Below the pieces are notes generated by a model that worked only from the letters and a program-made list of their open reading frames with translations, was not told the DNA's origin and searched no databases. The position numbers were made by a program, and so were the translations under genes. DNA of 64,000 bases from Amaricoccus macauensis_A. Lineage in GTDB: Bacteria > Pseudomonadota > Alphaproteobacteria > Rhodobacterales > Rhodobacteraceae. Positions 25,326-33,077 of this stretch are shown here, one piece after another; position 1 is the stretch's first letter; every line of letters starts with the position of its first letter. The stretch is taken from the NCBI RefSeq assembly GCF_049800915.1, contig NZ_JBNAFY010000009.1, forward strand, positions 1-64,000, written 5' to 3'.

Positions 25326-26504
25326 ATGGCCGCTCTGGAATGGGATGATCCGCTGCTTCTGGAAGCACAGCTTGCAGAAGAAGAGCGCATGATCCGCGAC
25401 GCAGCTCGTCGCTATGCGCAGGAACAGCTGCAGCCACGTGTTCGAGACGCTTATCGTGAGGAGCAAACCGATCCAGCTATCTTTCGGGAACTGGGGCAAG
25501 CAGGGCTTCTCGGCGTCACACTCCCCGAAGCCTACGGAGGGGCCGGGGCCTGCTATGTAAGCTACGGTCTCGTCGCCCGAGAGATCGAACGCGTGGACTC
25601 TGGGTATCGCAGCATGATGAGCGTCCAGTCGAGCCTCGTGATCTATCCAATTCTGGCATACGGTAGTGAAGCCCAGAAACAGAAATATCTCCCACAGCTG
25701 GCGAGTGGGGAGAAAATCGGCTGTTTCGGCCTCACCGAACCTGATGCAGGCTCCGATCCGAATAGCATTAAGACACGCGCGCGCAGAGTGCCAGGCGGCT
25801 TCCGTCTGAGCGGAACAAAGACGTGGATATCTAACAGCCCCGTGGCAGATGTATTCGTGGTCTGGGCAAAGTCGGATTCTCATGAGGGTAAGATTCGGGG
25901 GTTTGTCCTCGAGAAGGGCATGAAAGGACTGAGCGCGCCCAAGATTGATGGGAAGCTGTCCCTTCGTGCTTCTACAACCGGTGAGATCGTCATGAATGAT
26001 GTTGAGGTTCCCGAGGAGGCACTATTGCCGGGTGCATCGGGCCTTTCGGGGCCGTTTGGATGCCTGAACCGTGCAAGATACGGAATTGCTTGGGGTACGA
26101 TGGGGGCTGCGGAAGCCTGCTGGCATGCCGCACGAAACTACGGCCTTGACCGCAAGCAGTTTGGCCGTCCGCTTGCGCAGACTCAACTATACCAGAAAAA
26201 GCTGGCCGACATGATGACGGAGATAGCACTCGGATTGCAGGGAGCCTTGAGGCTCGGCCGTTTGTTCGACGAAGGGAACGTCGCTCCTGAGATGATATCC
26301 TTGATGAAGCGGAACAACTGCGGCAAGGCCCTGGAGGTCGCGAGAATGGCGCGCGACATGCATGGAGGAAACGGAATTTCAGATGCCTTTCCCGTCATGC
26401 GCCACATGATCAATCTTGAAACGGTCAATACTTATGAAGGCACACATGATATCCATGCGTTGATCCTTGGGCGTGCACAGACTGGTTTGCAGGCATTCGC
26501 CTAG
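25326..26504 (+). CDS. gcdH: Glutaryl-CoA dehydrogenase (acyl-CoA dehydrogenase family)
   Basis: A 392-residue FAD enzyme that oxidises and decarboxylates glutaryl-CoA to crotonyl-CoA in lysine and tryptophan breakdown. The family marks are GCFGLTEPDAGSDP (FAD/substrate loop), GTKTWISNSP, RYGIAWGTMGAAEACWHAARNY, and near the end NTYEGTHDIHALILGR, with the catalytic Glu at about 371. The match to the GcdH subgroup (RSMMSVQSSLVIYPI and MHGGNGISD) is good. It starts 20 bases after the replicase gene and might share its transcript, an odd pairing. Its stop overlaps that of a small convergent gene. No CoA-transferase gene is near. Confidence 0.9.
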   Translation: MAALEWDDPLLLEAQLAEEERMIRDAARRYAQEQLQPRVRDAYREEQTDPAIFRELGQAGLLGVTLPEAYGGAGACYVSYGLVAREIERVDSGYRSMMSVQSSLVIYPILAYGSEAQKQKYLPQLASGEKIGCFGLTEPDAGSDPNSIKTRARRVPGGFRLSGTKTWISNSPVADVFVVWAKSDSHEGKIRGFVLEKGMKGLSAPKIDGKLSLRASTTGEIVMNDVEVPEEALLPGASGLSGPFGCLNRARYGIAWGTMGAAEACWHAARNYGLDRKQFGRPLAQTQLYQKKLADMMTEIALGLQGALRLGRLFDEGNVAPEMISLMKRNNCGKALEVARMARDMHGGNGISDAFPVMRHMINLETVNTYEGTHDIHALILGRAQTGLQAFA

Positions 26505-26626
26505 CTGTAGGCGCCCGTGAGGGCAGCGAGAAGAGCAACAAAGACGACTATGGCAACAGCATGTTCTTTACTGAGAGCGGGTGGGATCGACTTCCCTGCA
26601 AGACTGCTCTGAAAATATCTCGACAT
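26501..26626 (-). CDS. Small single-pass membrane protein, 41 residues
   Basis: A short gene with a strong ribosome binding site: GGAGG lies 6 bases before the ATG at 26626. The peptide starts MSRYFQSSLAGKSIPPALSK and then has one clear hydrophobic helix (HAVAIVVFVALLAALTGAYS). It lies 90 bases downstream of the ClpP-like gene on the same strand and overlaps the gcdH stop by a few bases. The position suggests it is the third member of the operon with the ClpP-like protein and the 440-residue membrane protein. No family recognised. Confidence 0.5.
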   Translation of the reverse strand: MSRYFQSSLAGKSIPPALSKEHAVAIVVFVALLAALTGAYS

Positions 26627-26715
26627 GCGGCGCCTCCGAGCCCGAAAAACAGCGTTATCGTAGTAAATTCACGCCCCTGTTGCACGATTCGAAAAAGGGA
26701 CGCGCGGAACTGTGC

Positions 26716-27486
26716 TCAATCGATGAAACCCGTGGCGAAATTGAACTCCTGAAGCTCGTCAGGCAACAACACGTAGATATCCTCCGGCGGGGTCTGCATG
26801 GCCTTTTCCATCACCATGAGGTTGATCCCCATGCCATTGAGATAGGCCATCACTTCCGCCTGACCGCGCTGAATATCCTGCACTGCAAGAAAGGCGGGCA
26901 GAACCGTGCTTTGACCGAAATAGTGTTGGTGAACACCAACCATGGCCGACGTGCTGATCCTTCGCTCGATTCCGCCGGCCAAAATGTAAGGACAGGCCGA
27001 GAAACAGGCAGCACCGGGAGAAAGATGTGTTTTCAAGCCAGAGCTGCGCAGATGCCGCCCGATATCCAACGCGTCGGCAACCGAACCGCCCGGTGAATGA
27101 AGCGACACAGTCTCCGGGGCGTCTGTCGAACTGAGGTAATCAATCAACCGTGCCGCATCCCCCGGAGCAATCGTGCCAGTCACCAGCAGGCCCGGAGCGT
27201 CCCCGATCTGCCGCGACTCCCAGGTCAATCTCGAGGGTGGGCGGCCGCCGGGAAATCCCGGTCCTGCCGGCATGTCCTCGGGGCTTAGGCGCGGATCATA
27301 CCTTCTCGTCTGGTCACCGGGGTTGATGGGGGCCGTGAGCGGCGGTGCATCTGGCCCGAATCTGAGAATCTCCGGCAGGACATCGAGTAAATCCCCGCCC
27401 GCGAGCAGAACCGCCAGCATGACCTGTGTGCCAAGAAGCCACCGAATGGCCCGGGCGGGCCCAGTTGTGGTTCGTGTGGAACTCAC
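26716..27486 (-). CDS. ClpP/SppA-like periplasmic serine protease domain protein
   Basis: A 256-residue protein with an N-terminal membrane segment (about 17-35), a Pro-rich stretch to residue 85, and a crotonase/ClpP-like fold. Visible parts are VSLHSPGGSVADALDIGRHLR (oxyanion-type SPGG at 131-134), the elbow ACFSACPYILAGG with the likely nucleophile Ser163, and VGVHQH with the likely catalytic His186. These match the small ClpP-like periplasmic proteins (COG3904-type) of alphaproteobacteria. Its start overlaps the stop of the 440-residue membrane protein (ATGA), so the two are coupled. The substrate is unknown; membrane-protein or signal-peptide cleavage is possible. Confidence 0.65.
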   Translation of the reverse strand: MSSTRTTTGPARAIRWLLGTQVMLAVLLAGGDLLDVLPEILRFGPDAPPLTAPINPGDQTRRYDPRLSPEDMPAGPGFPGGRPPSRLTWESRQIGDAPGLLVTGTIAPGDAARLIDYLSSTDAPETVSLHSPGGSVADALDIGRHLRSSGLKTHLSPGAACFSACPYILAGGIERRISTSAMVGVHQHYFGQSTVLPAFLAVQDIQRGQAEVMAYLNGMGINLMVMEKAMQTPPEDIYVLLPDELQEFNFATGFID

Positions 27487-28793
27487 GGGGCAGGGGCCTC
27501 TCGTGGTCTGTGCGGTTCTAGCTGCGAAACAGCAAGGTCACCTGGTTCCGGCTGGCCACCCCTTCTCTGCTCTTCAGTTTCTTGTGCCTCGATCTCTCGC
27601 AGGGCCGAAACAGCCGCACGCATCTCCGCCAAGGTCATTCGATCCTCCAACGGGGCAGGGTCCCGCCCGGAACGGATTGCTGCCTGCACGACCATCAGGA
27701 TGAAGACGAGCACAGCTGGAAGCAGGTCGATGGCAATTGCGCCGGCCCAGGAAGGCACGAAATTGGCCGCGTAGCGGATAACGGCATCAGCCGTTGAAAT
27801 GGGTGTGTAGGTTGTCTCCAGAGGGGCCGGCATTGCCATGACTGCTTCTGCAGCGCGACTTAGCGTTTCGGCTCTCTGGCCAAGAAGCAAGAGAACCGAC
27901 TCGATCGTGGTTTCCTGGCTCACTCGTATGTCCGCAGTCTCGCCGTCGAGTTCGGGCAATACAACCGATGCCGCCAGATCCTGCGCGGCTCGATCCACGA
28001 GAGGCGCGACAGAAAGTTGACGTAGCTGGGCGATGAGCCCCGCAAGACGGACCGACTCTTCTGAGAACTGCACTGAACGATTTTCCACCGGACCTGTAGA
28101 AACGGTCAGTGCCCGCATTCTGCTGAGGATTTCATTCCCTTCCGCAAAGGCTGCATCGACTAATGGCCCCTGAGACTCGATCTGCGATTCCAAGGCGTCC
28201 AGTTCGTCGGATTTCTGCGTCAGCACTCTGAAAACCGCACCTCGGCCAGCGACACCAGAAAGGGCACCGACGGCCTCTTGATTCGAAAGGTCCTGAAAAC
28301 TCTGACGAACTCGGGCGACATCTCGATTGAGTGACTGTCCGGAAACGGCAATGGTATGCGATTGCTCGAGTGCGGTCTGATAATCCTGAACAGTCTTTGC
28401 AAGATGTTGTTCGACTGCGGCGGCTCCGGCGAGGGCCGCAGCATTGAGCCATGAGGACATGGCGACGATTGCGAGCGAGCCGAGGGCCATCGAAAAAAGC
28501 AGACCCGCTCGCGATGCCGCACTGCGCATCGCCGGCAGGAGCCGCAGGAGGTAGGACCAGAACACGAAGATTCCGACTGAAACCGCCATCGAATAAGCGA
28601 CGGCGGCAAAAAAGCTAAGTGCTCCGTTATCGTCCAGCAGCGAGGATACACCGAGATAGGTGTAGATCCCCGATGCCACGGCCAGCACCCCAAGCGCTGC
28701 CGACGTGAAACTCTCAAGTACACCCAAATGCCCCTCGAGTTCGCGTGCATGTAGTACGCCATGCGTATGTTCGTCGTTGTAGTTCCTGCTCAT
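27483..28793 (-). CDS. Uncharacterised four-helix membrane protein with long coiled-coil domain
   Basis: A protein of about 436 residues (ATG at 28793; the frame is open to 28805). Three hydrophobic helices in the first third (roughly 30-50, 60-85, 95-120) are followed by a ~200-residue alpha-helical, Gln/Glu/Leu-rich domain (about 125-335). A fourth helix (about 350-375, WAGAIAIDLLPAVLVFILMVVQA) and a Glu/Pro-rich tail follow. No enzyme motif is visible. It is coupled to the ClpP-like gene. A scaffold or sensor controlling the protease is a reasonable guess, but there is no direct evidence. Confidence 0.6.
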   Translation of the reverse strand: MSRNYNDEHTHGVLHARELEGHLGVLESFTSAALGVLAVASGIYTYLGVSSLLDDNGALSFFAAVAYSMAVSVGIFVFWSYLLRLLPAMRSAASRAGLLFSMALGSLAIVAMSSWLNAAALAGAAAVEQHLAKTVQDYQTALEQSHTIAVSGQSLNRDVARVRQSFQDLSNQEAVGALSGVAGRGAVFRVLTQKSDELDALESQIESQGPLVDAAFAEGNEILSRMRALTVSTGPVENRSVQFSEESVRLAGLIAQLRQLSVAPLVDRAAQDLAASVVLPELDGETADIRVSQETTIESVLLLLGQRAETLSRAAEAVMAMPAPLETTYTPISTADAVIRYAANFVPSWAGAIAIDLLPAVLVFILMVVQAAIRSGRDPAPLEDRMTLAEMRAAVSALREIEAQETEEQRRGGQPEPGDLAVSQLEPHRPREAPAP

Positions 28794-28889
28794 TGCACCC
28801 ATCACCCGCTCGGTGGGACAAACCTAGCGTGTTGGCAGACAATCACAAATGCCGGGTGCGTGAGCGAGTGTGGCCAAAAAAGACCGCGA

Positions 28890-29507
28890 TCAGGCAGCGG
28901 GATCCACGAGCGCCCTTTGGCGAAGGGAAAGAAAATCGCCTGCCATGTCTTCGGCAAGCTCTTCCACTGCATCAGTAGAATTTTCTCGCTGGGCATAGAC
29001 ACGCAGACCGAAGATTGCCGATTGCAACCGACGCGCCAACCGCTTTGGATCAACGTCAGCCGCAATCTCGCCGTTCCTGCGCGAAGTCTCGAAAGCGTCT
29101 TCGAACATCGCTTCAATCCGCGCCAGGTACGCATTGGCGTCTTCGGCCACTGCAGTCTGCGCGTCCGTTGCCTCAAGCAACGTCTTGACCAGCATACAGG
29201 CGCGCGAAGGCGGTTCGTTCTCGGGTCGTCTGCCAATTTCGGTTAGAAAGCAAACGACACCATCCAGAGTCGTAGGGGATGAAGATACAACCGCTCGAAA
29301 CTGGACGCCAACCTCGGTTGCGTACAGTTTCAAGACCTCCCGAAACAATGCTTCCTTGCTGCGGAAGGCCGCGTATATGCTGCCAGGGCGCATATCAAGT
29401 GCATGCTCAAGATCCTTGAGCGATGTAGCGTGATATCCCTTCCGCCAGAAAAGGTTCAGTGCCTTTTCGAGCGCTTCCTCGCGACTATGAACTGGTTGCC
29501 TTGCCAT
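28890..29507 (-). CDS. TetR-family transcriptional repressor
   Basis: A 205-residue regulator. The N-terminal helix-turn-helix (about 10-55) has the family pattern ALNLFWRKGYHATSLKDLEHALDMRPGSIYAAFRSKEALF. The C-terminal half is a helical ligand-binding domain with two Cys/Glu-rich helices. It is divergent from the AhpD-like gene, and two near-identical palindromes fill the space between them, the standard arrangement for a TetR controlling its neighbour and itself. The ligand is unknown but may be an organic peroxide or electrophile, given the target. Confidence 0.85.
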   Translation of the reverse strand: MARQPVHSREEALEKALNLFWRKGYHATSLKDLEHALDMRPGSIYAAFRSKEALFREVLKLYATEVGVQFRAVVSSSPTTLDGVVCFLTEIGRRPENEPPSRACMLVKTLLEATDAQTAVAEDANAYLARIEAMFEDAFETSRRNGEIAADVDPKRLARRLQSAIFGLRVYAQRENSTDAVEELAEDMAGDFLSLRQRALVDPAA

Positions 29508-29580
29508 GCCTCCAATGTAGGCCGATTGTCAGGGCTTTACCATCGCCACCAGTGGAAATCCTTTCCATCCATTTCAATAA

Positions 29581-29619
29581 TGAGTGATCGCTCATGAAAT
29601 GGGTTGAGTGAGCGCTCAA
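29581..29619. promoter_or_regulatory. Two TetR-type operators between tetR and the AhpD-like gene
   Basis: TGAGTGATCGCTCA (29581-29594) and TGAGTGAGCGCTCA (29605-29618) are near-identical palindromes 24 bases apart, start to start. Each has arms with the half-site TGAG and CTCA around a G/C core. They lie between the divergent start codons at 29507 and 29693. This is the expected place and shape for TetR operators. Confidence 0.7.
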
Positions 29620-29692
29620 GAATTATAGGTGTGGTCCAGCGGCACCCGGACTGATGGGCAGCCCTGAATGGTAGATAAGATGGAGGTCAACG

Positions 29693-30253
29693 ATGGCTGA
29701 TTTTAAATTGCACGATACCGAAAGCGCACCCGAAGCCAGCGAGGCACAGCTCAAGGATTCTGTTGATTCTTTCGGTTTTGTTCCAAGCCTACACGCTGTT
29801 ATGGCGGAATCCCCGGAGCTTCTCGCCGGATACAAGGCACTTCATGCAGGTTTCCTGGCGACGTCGTTCGATGCCGACGAAAAGACGGTTGTTTGGCAGT
29901 CGATCAACGTCGAGCACGAATGTCACTATTGCGTTCCGGCGCATACCGGGATCGCAAAATCCATGGGTGTTTCGGATGACGTGATTGATGCTCTGCGCAA
30001 CAAGACCCCGCTACCGAACGAGAAACTCGAGGCGCTTCGCGACTTCACGTTGAAGATCGTTCGGGACCGTGGGGTCGTGTCTGACGCAGATCTGGATGCT
30101 TTTCTTGCCGCAGGTTTCACCAAGCAGAACGTCTTGGAAATCATCCTCGGCGTGGCTCAAAAGGTAATGAGCAACTACACCAACCACATTGCTGACACGC
30201 CGGTCGACAAGCCGTTTCAGAAGTTCATCTGGGAACCGAAGGAAGCAGCCTGA
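29693..30253 (+). CDS. Carboxymuconolactone-decarboxylase/AhpD-like peroxidase family protein
   Basis: A 186-residue helical protein of the AhpD-like superfamily. The redox motif is intact: Glu76-Cys77-x-x-Cys80 followed by His84 (ECHYCVPAHTG). AhpD reduces peroxiredoxin or organic peroxides through this Cys pair. The length, with an N-terminal FGFVPSLHAVMAESP stretch, fits the peroxidase-related subgroup rather than the lactone decarboxylases. It is divergent from a TetR gene with clear operators in the gap, suggesting induction by a small molecule. It probably acts in the cytoplasm on hydroperoxides. Confidence 0.82.
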   Translation: MADFKLHDTESAPEASEAQLKDSVDSFGFVPSLHAVMAESPELLAGYKALHAGFLATSFDADEKTVVWQSINVEHECHYCVPAHTGIAKSMGVSDDVIDALRNKTPLPNEKLEALRDFTLKIVRDRGVVSDADLDAFLAAGFTKQNVLEIILGVAQKVMSNYTNHIADTPVDKPFQKFIWEPKEAA

Positions 30254-30280
30254 GTAAGGCAGTTTTTTCTGAGTCCGGTT

Positions 30281-30910
30281 TTACTCGAAATCGGTAGGCA
30301 GATCCGGTTTGCGGAAGTGCTCGAAAAGCCTCGTGATTTGGCGGGGCAGGGCACGACCCAACGAAAGGTCGGCGGGGATTTTATCCTCGCCGAACCATCC
30401 GATCCCTGATGTCTCAAGGCTGGTTGCTGCTTCTCCGCCAATTTTCTCACAGATGAATGCAAGTTTCGTACAGCAGAAAGCCGAAGGCGGGTGACCCTGT
30501 CGGGTGCGGTCCCAGACTGCGGCGATCTTGGTCGGGCGGACGTGATAACCGCTTTCTTCGCGGACCTCTTTCACGACATTTTCGGCGGGTGTGATGTTCA
30601 CGTCGGCCCAGCCGCCGGGCAGGGTCCAGCGGTTCTCATCGAGAACCTCCCGGACCAAGAGGATGCGCCCGGCCTCGTCGAAGACGGCGGCGCGCACCTC
30701 GACCTTCGGGGTGGCATAGCCCCTTTCCTTCGCGAAAAGCGCGTCGATCAGATCTGCAGGCGTGCCGGAATGATGGGCCATAATCTCTGACGCGAGTGCG
30801 CGGATCTGATCGTAACGCTCTCTATCGTATGGATCTTTCGTGAAGTGAAGCCCGCTTTGGGCAATGCCCTGAAGCTGCCGGGCCCAGAGGAGCCAGTCGG
30901 GTTCATTCAT
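30281..30910 (-). CDS. Nudix hydrolase with N-terminal Nudix_N_2-type domain
   Basis: A 209-residue hydrolase of the YjhB/ADP-ribose type. The N-terminal helical part (1-65) matches the extra domain (IRALASEIMAHHSGTPADLIDALF). The Nudix core begins near residue 70. The Nudix box spans Gly100 to Tyr122 and is slightly off consensus: the first Glu is Ile106 and the Arg is Lys114, while the catalytic Glu115, Glu118 and Glu119 remain. Metal-dependent cleavage of a nucleoside diphosphate derivative is expected. Convergent with the AhpD-like gene, 27 bases between stops. Confidence 0.85.
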   Translation of the reverse strand: MNEPDWLLWARQLQGIAQSGLHFTKDPYDRERYDQIRALASEIMAHHSGTPADLIDALFAKERGYATPKVEVRAAVFDEAGRILLVREVLDENRWTLPGGWADVNITPAENVVKEVREESGYHVRPTKIAAVWDRTRQGHPPSAFCCTKLAFICEKIGGEAATSLETSGIGWFGEDKIPADLSLGRALPRQITRLFEHFRKPDLPTDFE

Positions 30911-31263
30911 CGCGCACCGCCTTACTCAAACCGCTTGTGAGACCTCGCTAACAGGGCGGGCATGGGCCGATCAAGGATCGATTCGCAGCCGCGGAAAGCG
31001 CGGGTGCAGGCGTTGCGCGAAATCGACGCGCGCCGCATCGGTTGCCAAAACCGGGGCAATATCCGCGTATGGAAAACGTATGGATTCGATATGGTTTCCA
31101 TACATACGTTTGGCAGGCTTTTGTTAACTCTACACGGATGGCATGTCTTTCGAGGTGCCTGAATAGGGTGTGGTTGAGCGGCTCGATCACGCGAGCATCA
31201 AGAACTGGCGCAGCCGTGCTTTTCCACATTGCCGACCGATGAAAGGCGCTCCAAAGATCTTCG
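30911..31263. other. Intergenic region upstream of the FAD oxidoreductase gene
   Basis: A 353-base stretch with no believable gene; the small open frames have no ribosome binding site and no family pattern. It contains a compact cluster of GTATGG-like repeats (31067-31108). Promoters for the divergent Nudix and oxidoreductase genes should lie here. Confidence 0.45.
31067..31108. promoter_or_regulatory. Candidate operator: clustered GTATGG and CCATAC motifs
   Basis: GTATGGAAAAC (31067-31077) pairs with GTTTCCATAC (31094-31103) around a GTATGGATTCGATATG spacer. GTATG also occurs at 31078, and CATACG at 31103. The crowded half-sites on both strands suggest cooperative regulator binding 155-200 bases before the FAD oxidoreductase start. 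No regulator is identified. Confidence 0.4.
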
Positions 31264-32631
31264 ATGACAGCCCGAAGCATTTCAGAACCCGCACGCCAGA
31301 CTCCCGTGATTCACGAGACGGACGTGCTCGTCGTCGGTTCCGGGCCCGGCGGTCTGGCCGCCGCGCTGGCGGCTGCTCGTGCAGGCGTGGATGTGACTTT
31401 GATGGAGCGTTTCGGCTGCTTTGGCGGAAATATCACGGTTGTCGGCGTCGAGGGATTTGCCTGGTATCGGCATGAAGCGACCGTCGAGGCCGGGGGCATC
31501 GGGCGGGAGTTCGAAGACCGGGCCAAAGCCATGGGAGCTGCGGTCCCGGAAAGTCAGTCGCTGAGCTACGAACTGGACAGCGAAGGCTTCAAGCTGGTGG
31601 CAGATGCTCTGGTGCTAGAGGCCGGCATTCATCCGATGTTGCACCGTCACTTTGTCGCTCCGATCATGGAGGGCAACACGATCAAGGGCGTGATCGCGGA
31701 GTCCAAGGCCGGTCGCGAGGCGATCCTTGCCAAACGGGTGATCGATGCGACGGGTGATGCGGACGTGGCCCACAGGTCAGGTGCGCCGACCTTCAAGACG
31801 CCAACCGAAGAGATGCAGGCGGCCAGCGTCATGTTCCATCTGGCCGATGTCGACAAGAAGCGCTTCCTGGAAGGGGTCAGGAGCGATCCGCAGACCTACG
31901 GGGACTGGTCTTCCGGTGAATGGGTCGTCGAGACCGACGGCAAGGAGGACGACATGTTCTCGCCCTTCCTTGGCAAACCATTCGAGCGTGCCATCAGGGA
32001 TGGCGTCATTCCCGCGCATCTCAATACCATTGGCGGCACATGGGGTGCGGTTCATGACAGCGGCGAGATGACCTACATGAACCTGATCCACCTAGCGGGG
32101 TGCGATGGTACCGATCCGGACAGCATGACCCGTTTCGAGATCGAAGGCCGCCGTCAGGCGATGCATGCGATCGACGCCTTGCGCCAGTATACGCCCGGTT
32201 GCGAGAAAGTTCGCCTGCGCAACTTTGGTATGTCGATCGGCATCCGGGACACACGGAAACTGGATGCGGTCTACAACATGACGGAAGCCGACGTCCGACA
32301 TCAGGGCCGTTTCGACGATACGATTGGTATCTATCCGGAGTTCATCGACGGCTATGGTGTTCTCATTCTCCCGACAACGGGCCGCTACATGCATGTGCCG
32401 TATCGGTCGATGCAGCCCAAGGGGGTCAGGAACCTGATCATCGCGGGCCGCGCGATTGGCGGCGACCGGATTGCCCATGCCGCGACCCGCAACATGGCGT
32501 GCTGCGCGGTTGTCGGCCAAGGCGCGGGGGTTGCCGCGGCGCTGTCACTGAGGAACGGGAGCGGGTTTGACGATATCGACATATCGTCAGTCCAAAAGAC
32601 ACTGGAGGCTCAGGGCGTTCGGATCAGGTAG
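31264..32631 (+). CDS. FAD-dependent oxidoreductase
   Basis: A 455-residue flavoprotein of the FAD_oxidored family. The dinucleotide fold VVGSGPGGLAAALAAARAG spans residues 23-42 (GSGPGG at 25-30), and is followed by MERFGCFGGN, which binds the adenosine ribose and flavin. VIDATGDADVAHRSGAP is the second FAD contact, and the C-terminal NLIIAGRAIGGDRIAHAATRNMACCAVVGQGAGVAAAL block closes the FAD site. Members oxidise varied small acids or alcohols; the substrate is not readable here. It stands alone, with clustered repeats upstream that may control it. Confidence 0.85.
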   Translation: MTARSISEPARQTPVIHETDVLVVGSGPGGLAAALAAARAGVDVTLMERFGCFGGNITVVGVEGFAWYRHEATVEAGGIGREFEDRAKAMGAAVPESQSLSYELDSEGFKLVADALVLEAGIHPMLHRHFVAPIMEGNTIKGVIAESKAGREAILAKRVIDATGDADVAHRSGAPTFKTPTEEMQAASVMFHLADVDKKRFLEGVRSDPQTYGDWSSGEWVVETDGKEDDMFSPFLGKPFERAIRDGVIPAHLNTIGGTWGAVHDSGEMTYMNLIHLAGCDGTDPDSMTRFEIEGRRQAMHAIDALRQYTPGCEKVRLRNFGMSIGIRDTRKLDAVYNMTEADVRHQGRFDDTIGIYPEFIDGYGVLILPTTGRYMHVPYRSMQPKGVRNLIIAGRAIGGDRIAHAATRNMACCAVVGQGAGVAAALSLRNGSGFDDIDISSVQKTLEAQGVRIR

Positions 32632-33077
32632 GTTCCGCGACTCTTCTTGGGGCGCGTAGAGATGGGGGTATTTTCGCGTTGTCCGAAAGGGCTGGGGTGA
32701 TCACGGCGCTGGCGAGTTGCACCTTGATACCCGACGACCGTTTCGCGGCTTGTTGCAAGCGACGAGTTCGGATGCAGAGGCGTAGCTCCGCTGATGGCAC
32801 CGCGATTGCCCATCCATCCGCGAAAATTCCGCCCGAAAGGAATGGCGCCACCGGGCAGAAAGCGCCATCGGTTCTGGGAAACACTGGCACGGGACAAGCC
32901 GAAGGCGCCGTGCCTGCGACGGCCCGACCGGACGGGTCGGCGCATCGTCGATGCAAGGGCATACCGCAGGTCTAGGCTGTGTCGTCACCATAAACTGCGT
33001 TGAACTGGCAGTGGTGCGCCAACCCCCGGTCCGCCGCCGGCCCGGCAGCGATACTGCGGGGCAGGGGAGGGGGGGCC
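32632..33077. other. Gap with no supported gene between the oxidoreductase and the betaine transporter
   Basis: A 446-base stretch lying past the stops of two convergent units. Open frames exist on both strands owing to the high GC content, but none has a start signal, family pattern or normal protein look. No clear terminator hairpin with a T-run was seen. It may be decayed coding DNA. Confidence 0.45.

Noticed and set aside
32610..33003. Open frames of about 70-110 codons after the FAD oxidoreductase
   Set aside because: Arg/Pro/Ser-rich shadows of high GC content; no motif or start signal.
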